64,000 bases of DNA from Longimicrobiales bacterium. Its GTDB lineage: Bacteria > Gemmatimonadota > Gemmatimonadetes > Longimicrobiales > Gaopeijiaceae. Numbering within the stretch: the stretch's first letter is position 1; every line of letters starts with the position of its first letter. The position numbers and the translations under genes were made by a program. Of the stretch, positions 62,726-64,000 are shown in pieces. The stretch spans positions 2,554,501-2,618,500 of the forward strand of contig OX638356.1 in the NCBI GenBank assembly GCA_951813395.1, in the 5' to 3' direction. The notes under the pieces are model-generated. The model ran no database searches and was not told the DNA's origin. It saw nothing but the letters and a program-made list of their open reading frames with translations.

Positions 62726-63762
62726 GCGTTGCCGAAGCGGCCGTGCGGGGCGCCCTGGCGGCCGCCGAGTCGGGCTGGGTCCCCGACTTCGCCGCCCGGG
62801 CCGGGATCCGGGCCCTGCTGCGGGGACGGCTGCGTTCCCTGGCCAGCGGACCGCCCCTCGACGAGGCTGCCCTTCGCACCGGCCCCATCGCTCCAGCCCC
62901 ACGCGAGGCGAACGAGCAGCACTACGAGGTCCCCGCTGCGTTCTTCGAACTGGTCCTGGGACCCTGGAACAAGTACTCCTGCTGCCTGTGGCCGGATGGC
63001 GGCCGCGAATCTACCCTCGCCGAAGCCGAACTTGCCATGCTCGATGTTACTTGCGCCCGTGCCGGCCTCTCCGATGGACAGGACATCCTCGATCTCGGCT
63101 GCGGCTGGGGCGCGCTCACCCTCTTCGCCGCCGAGCGCTATCCGGCCAGCCGCATCGTCGCGGTTTCCCACTCGGCGTCGCAACGCCGCCATATCGAGGC
63201 ACGGGCGCGACGGCGGGGACTGGACAACGTTCTTGTCATCACGGCGGACGTCTCAGACCTCCATTTCGCGCGCGAGCAATTCGACCGCGTAGTCTCGGTC
63301 GAGATGTTCGAGCACATGAACAACTATGCCCTGCTTGTGAAAGGAATCACGAGTTGGATGCGGCCCCGGGGCCGGCTCTTCGTTCACGTCTTCTGCCACC
63401 ACGCCCGCGCCTACCGCTTCTCACGCGTGGGCCCGGGCGACTGGATGGCGCGAGAGTTCTTTACCGGCGGCCTCATGCCGAGTTCGACGCTGGTGCCGAA
63501 GTTTCGCGGCGACCTCGAGCCCGAGGACGACTGGTTCGTGCCGGGAACGCACTACGCGCACACCTCGGAAGCCTGGCTGGCCAACCTGGACAGGGAGCGC
63601 GACGAGGTGGCATCGATCTTTGCCGACACCTATGGTTCCGCGTCCTCCGACCGCTGGGTGCAGCGCTGGCGACTGTTCTTCCTGGCCGTGGCCGAGACCT
63701 TCGCCTACAGGGGCGGTCGGGAGTGGGGGGTGTCACACCATCTACTCAGAAAGCCTGTCTGA
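62722..63762 (+). CDS. Second CFA-like SAM-dependent methyltransferase
   Basis: A 346-residue enzyme from ATG 62722, overlapping the DUF1295 stop. It is shorter than the first CFA-type enzyme: the N-terminal lipid domain is reduced to a helical segment (about 1-60). The core has NEQHYEVPAAFFELVLG, PWNKYSCCLWPDG, SAM-binding ILDLGCGWGALTLFAAERYP, VVSVEMFEHMNNYALLVKGI and LFVHVFCHHARAYRFSRVG. It resembles the group often annotated CFA synthase/coclaurine N-methyltransferase-like. Two distinct methyltransferases in one operon suggest two methylation steps or two substrates. Confidence 0.9.
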   Translation: MSVAEAAVRGALAAAESGWVPDFAARAGIRALLRGRLRSLASGPPLDEAALRTGPIAPAPREANEQHYEVPAAFFELVLGPWNKYSCCLWPDGGRESTLAEAELAMLDVTCARAGLSDGQDILDLGCGWGALTLFAAERYPASRIVAVSHSASQRRHIEARARRRGLDNVLVITADVSDLHFAREQFDRVVSVEMFEHMNNYALLVKGITSWMRPRGRLFVHVFCHHARAYRFSRVGPGDWMAREFFTGGLMPSSTLVPKFRGDLEPEDDWFVPGTHYAHTSEAWLANLDRERDEVASIFADTYGSASSDRWVQRWRLFFLAVAETFAYRGGREWGVSHHLLRKPV

Positions 63763-64000
63763 TGATAGAGACAGCGGCACACGACCACATTGATCCCGAT
63801 TCTCTCGCTCCGACGGACCGGATCGACTTCCTGCGCAGCTATGCGTTCGTGGGCGTGCATGCCCTGGCGTTCGCTTTCCTGTTCACCGGCGTGAGTATCC
63901 CGGCGCTGCTCGCCTGCCTGATCACCTTCTGGGTGCGCCTCTTCGGCATCACCGCCGGTTATCACCGCTACTTCGCGCACCGGTCGTTCAAGACGAGCCG
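63762..64000 (+). CDS. Fatty acid desaturase (partial)
   Basis: ATG 63762 shares its first base with the preceding stop. About 79 codons are present before the edge. Two hydrophobic helices (FVGVHALAFAFLFTGVSIP, ALLACLITFWVRLFGITAG) lead to the first histidine box HRYFAH (H-x4-H) followed by RSFKTS, typical of acyl-CoA/acyl-lipid desaturases of the Delta9 type, which need two further His boxes beyond the edge. It would make the double bond used by the CFA-type enzymes. Confidence 0.88.
   Translation, partial: MIETAAHDHIDPDSLAPTDRIDFLRSYAFVGVHALAFAFLFTGVSIPALLACLITFWVRLFGITAGYHRYFAHRSFKTS

Overview
The window is high-GC, densely coding bacterial DNA. Gene content (secreted amidohydrolases fused to TolB-like propellers, S9 peptidases, a serine hydrolase, DUF885 protein, a TonB-plug-only protein, Omp85-like barrels, many lipoproteins) suggests a Gram-negative bacterium, most likely Gemmatimonadota. 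That placement is inference from gene content; no rRNA is present.

Left core block (1-17.2 kb): a partial MscS-type channel, serine hydrolase, ApaG, a small lipoprotein, a coupled pair made of a secreted repeat protein and an outer-membrane barrel, an exported fumarylacetoacetate-hydrolase-like enzyme, tRNA-Leu(UAA), an outer-membrane protein coupled to arginase, and two tandem giant amidohydrolase paralogs.

Accessory island (17.2-32.3 kb): a CsgG-family gene, then nested mobile DNA (3' end of a group II intron, a truncated tyrosine recombinase with its repeats, and a complete IS1182-family element whose ends were located). Next come a leftward four-gene set (XRE regulator, conserved protein of unknown function, DUF932 protein, lipoprotein) with a palindromic operator, a divergent 882-residue phage-like polyvalent protein, a gene of unknown function, a complete DDE insertion sequence with imperfect terminal inverted repeats, IS21-like end repeats, and a beta-propeller protein.

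Middle block (32.3-45.2 kb): a leftward run of S9 peptidase, plug-only TonB protein, third amidohydrolase paralog and a gene of unknown function. To its right lie a DUF5131/TcmP pair, a dicarboxylate/amino-acid symporter with an altered signature motif, a Fic protein, and a DinJ/YafQ toxin-antitoxin pair with a perfect palindrome.

Methionine and peptidase block (45.2-54.9 kb): full-length MetH overlaps a homocysteine methyltransferase-MTHFR fusion. An Rpn-like fragment, an M23-like protein, a HAD phosphatase, a DUF885 lipoprotein and a SnoaL-like lipoprotein follow.

Decayed zone (54.9-58.5 kb): 23-bp tandem repeats lead into a wrecked AAA/DUF4143 ATPase, then an AbiU2-like HEPN protein, an IS3-type element lacking its catalytic core, and a coupled pair ending in a DenV-like protein.

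Right end (58.6-64 kb): six tightly packed genes (flavoprotein, DUF1365, CFA-synthase-like enzyme, DUF1295, second CFA-like methyltransferase, desaturase) look like one lipid-modification operon that continues past the edge.
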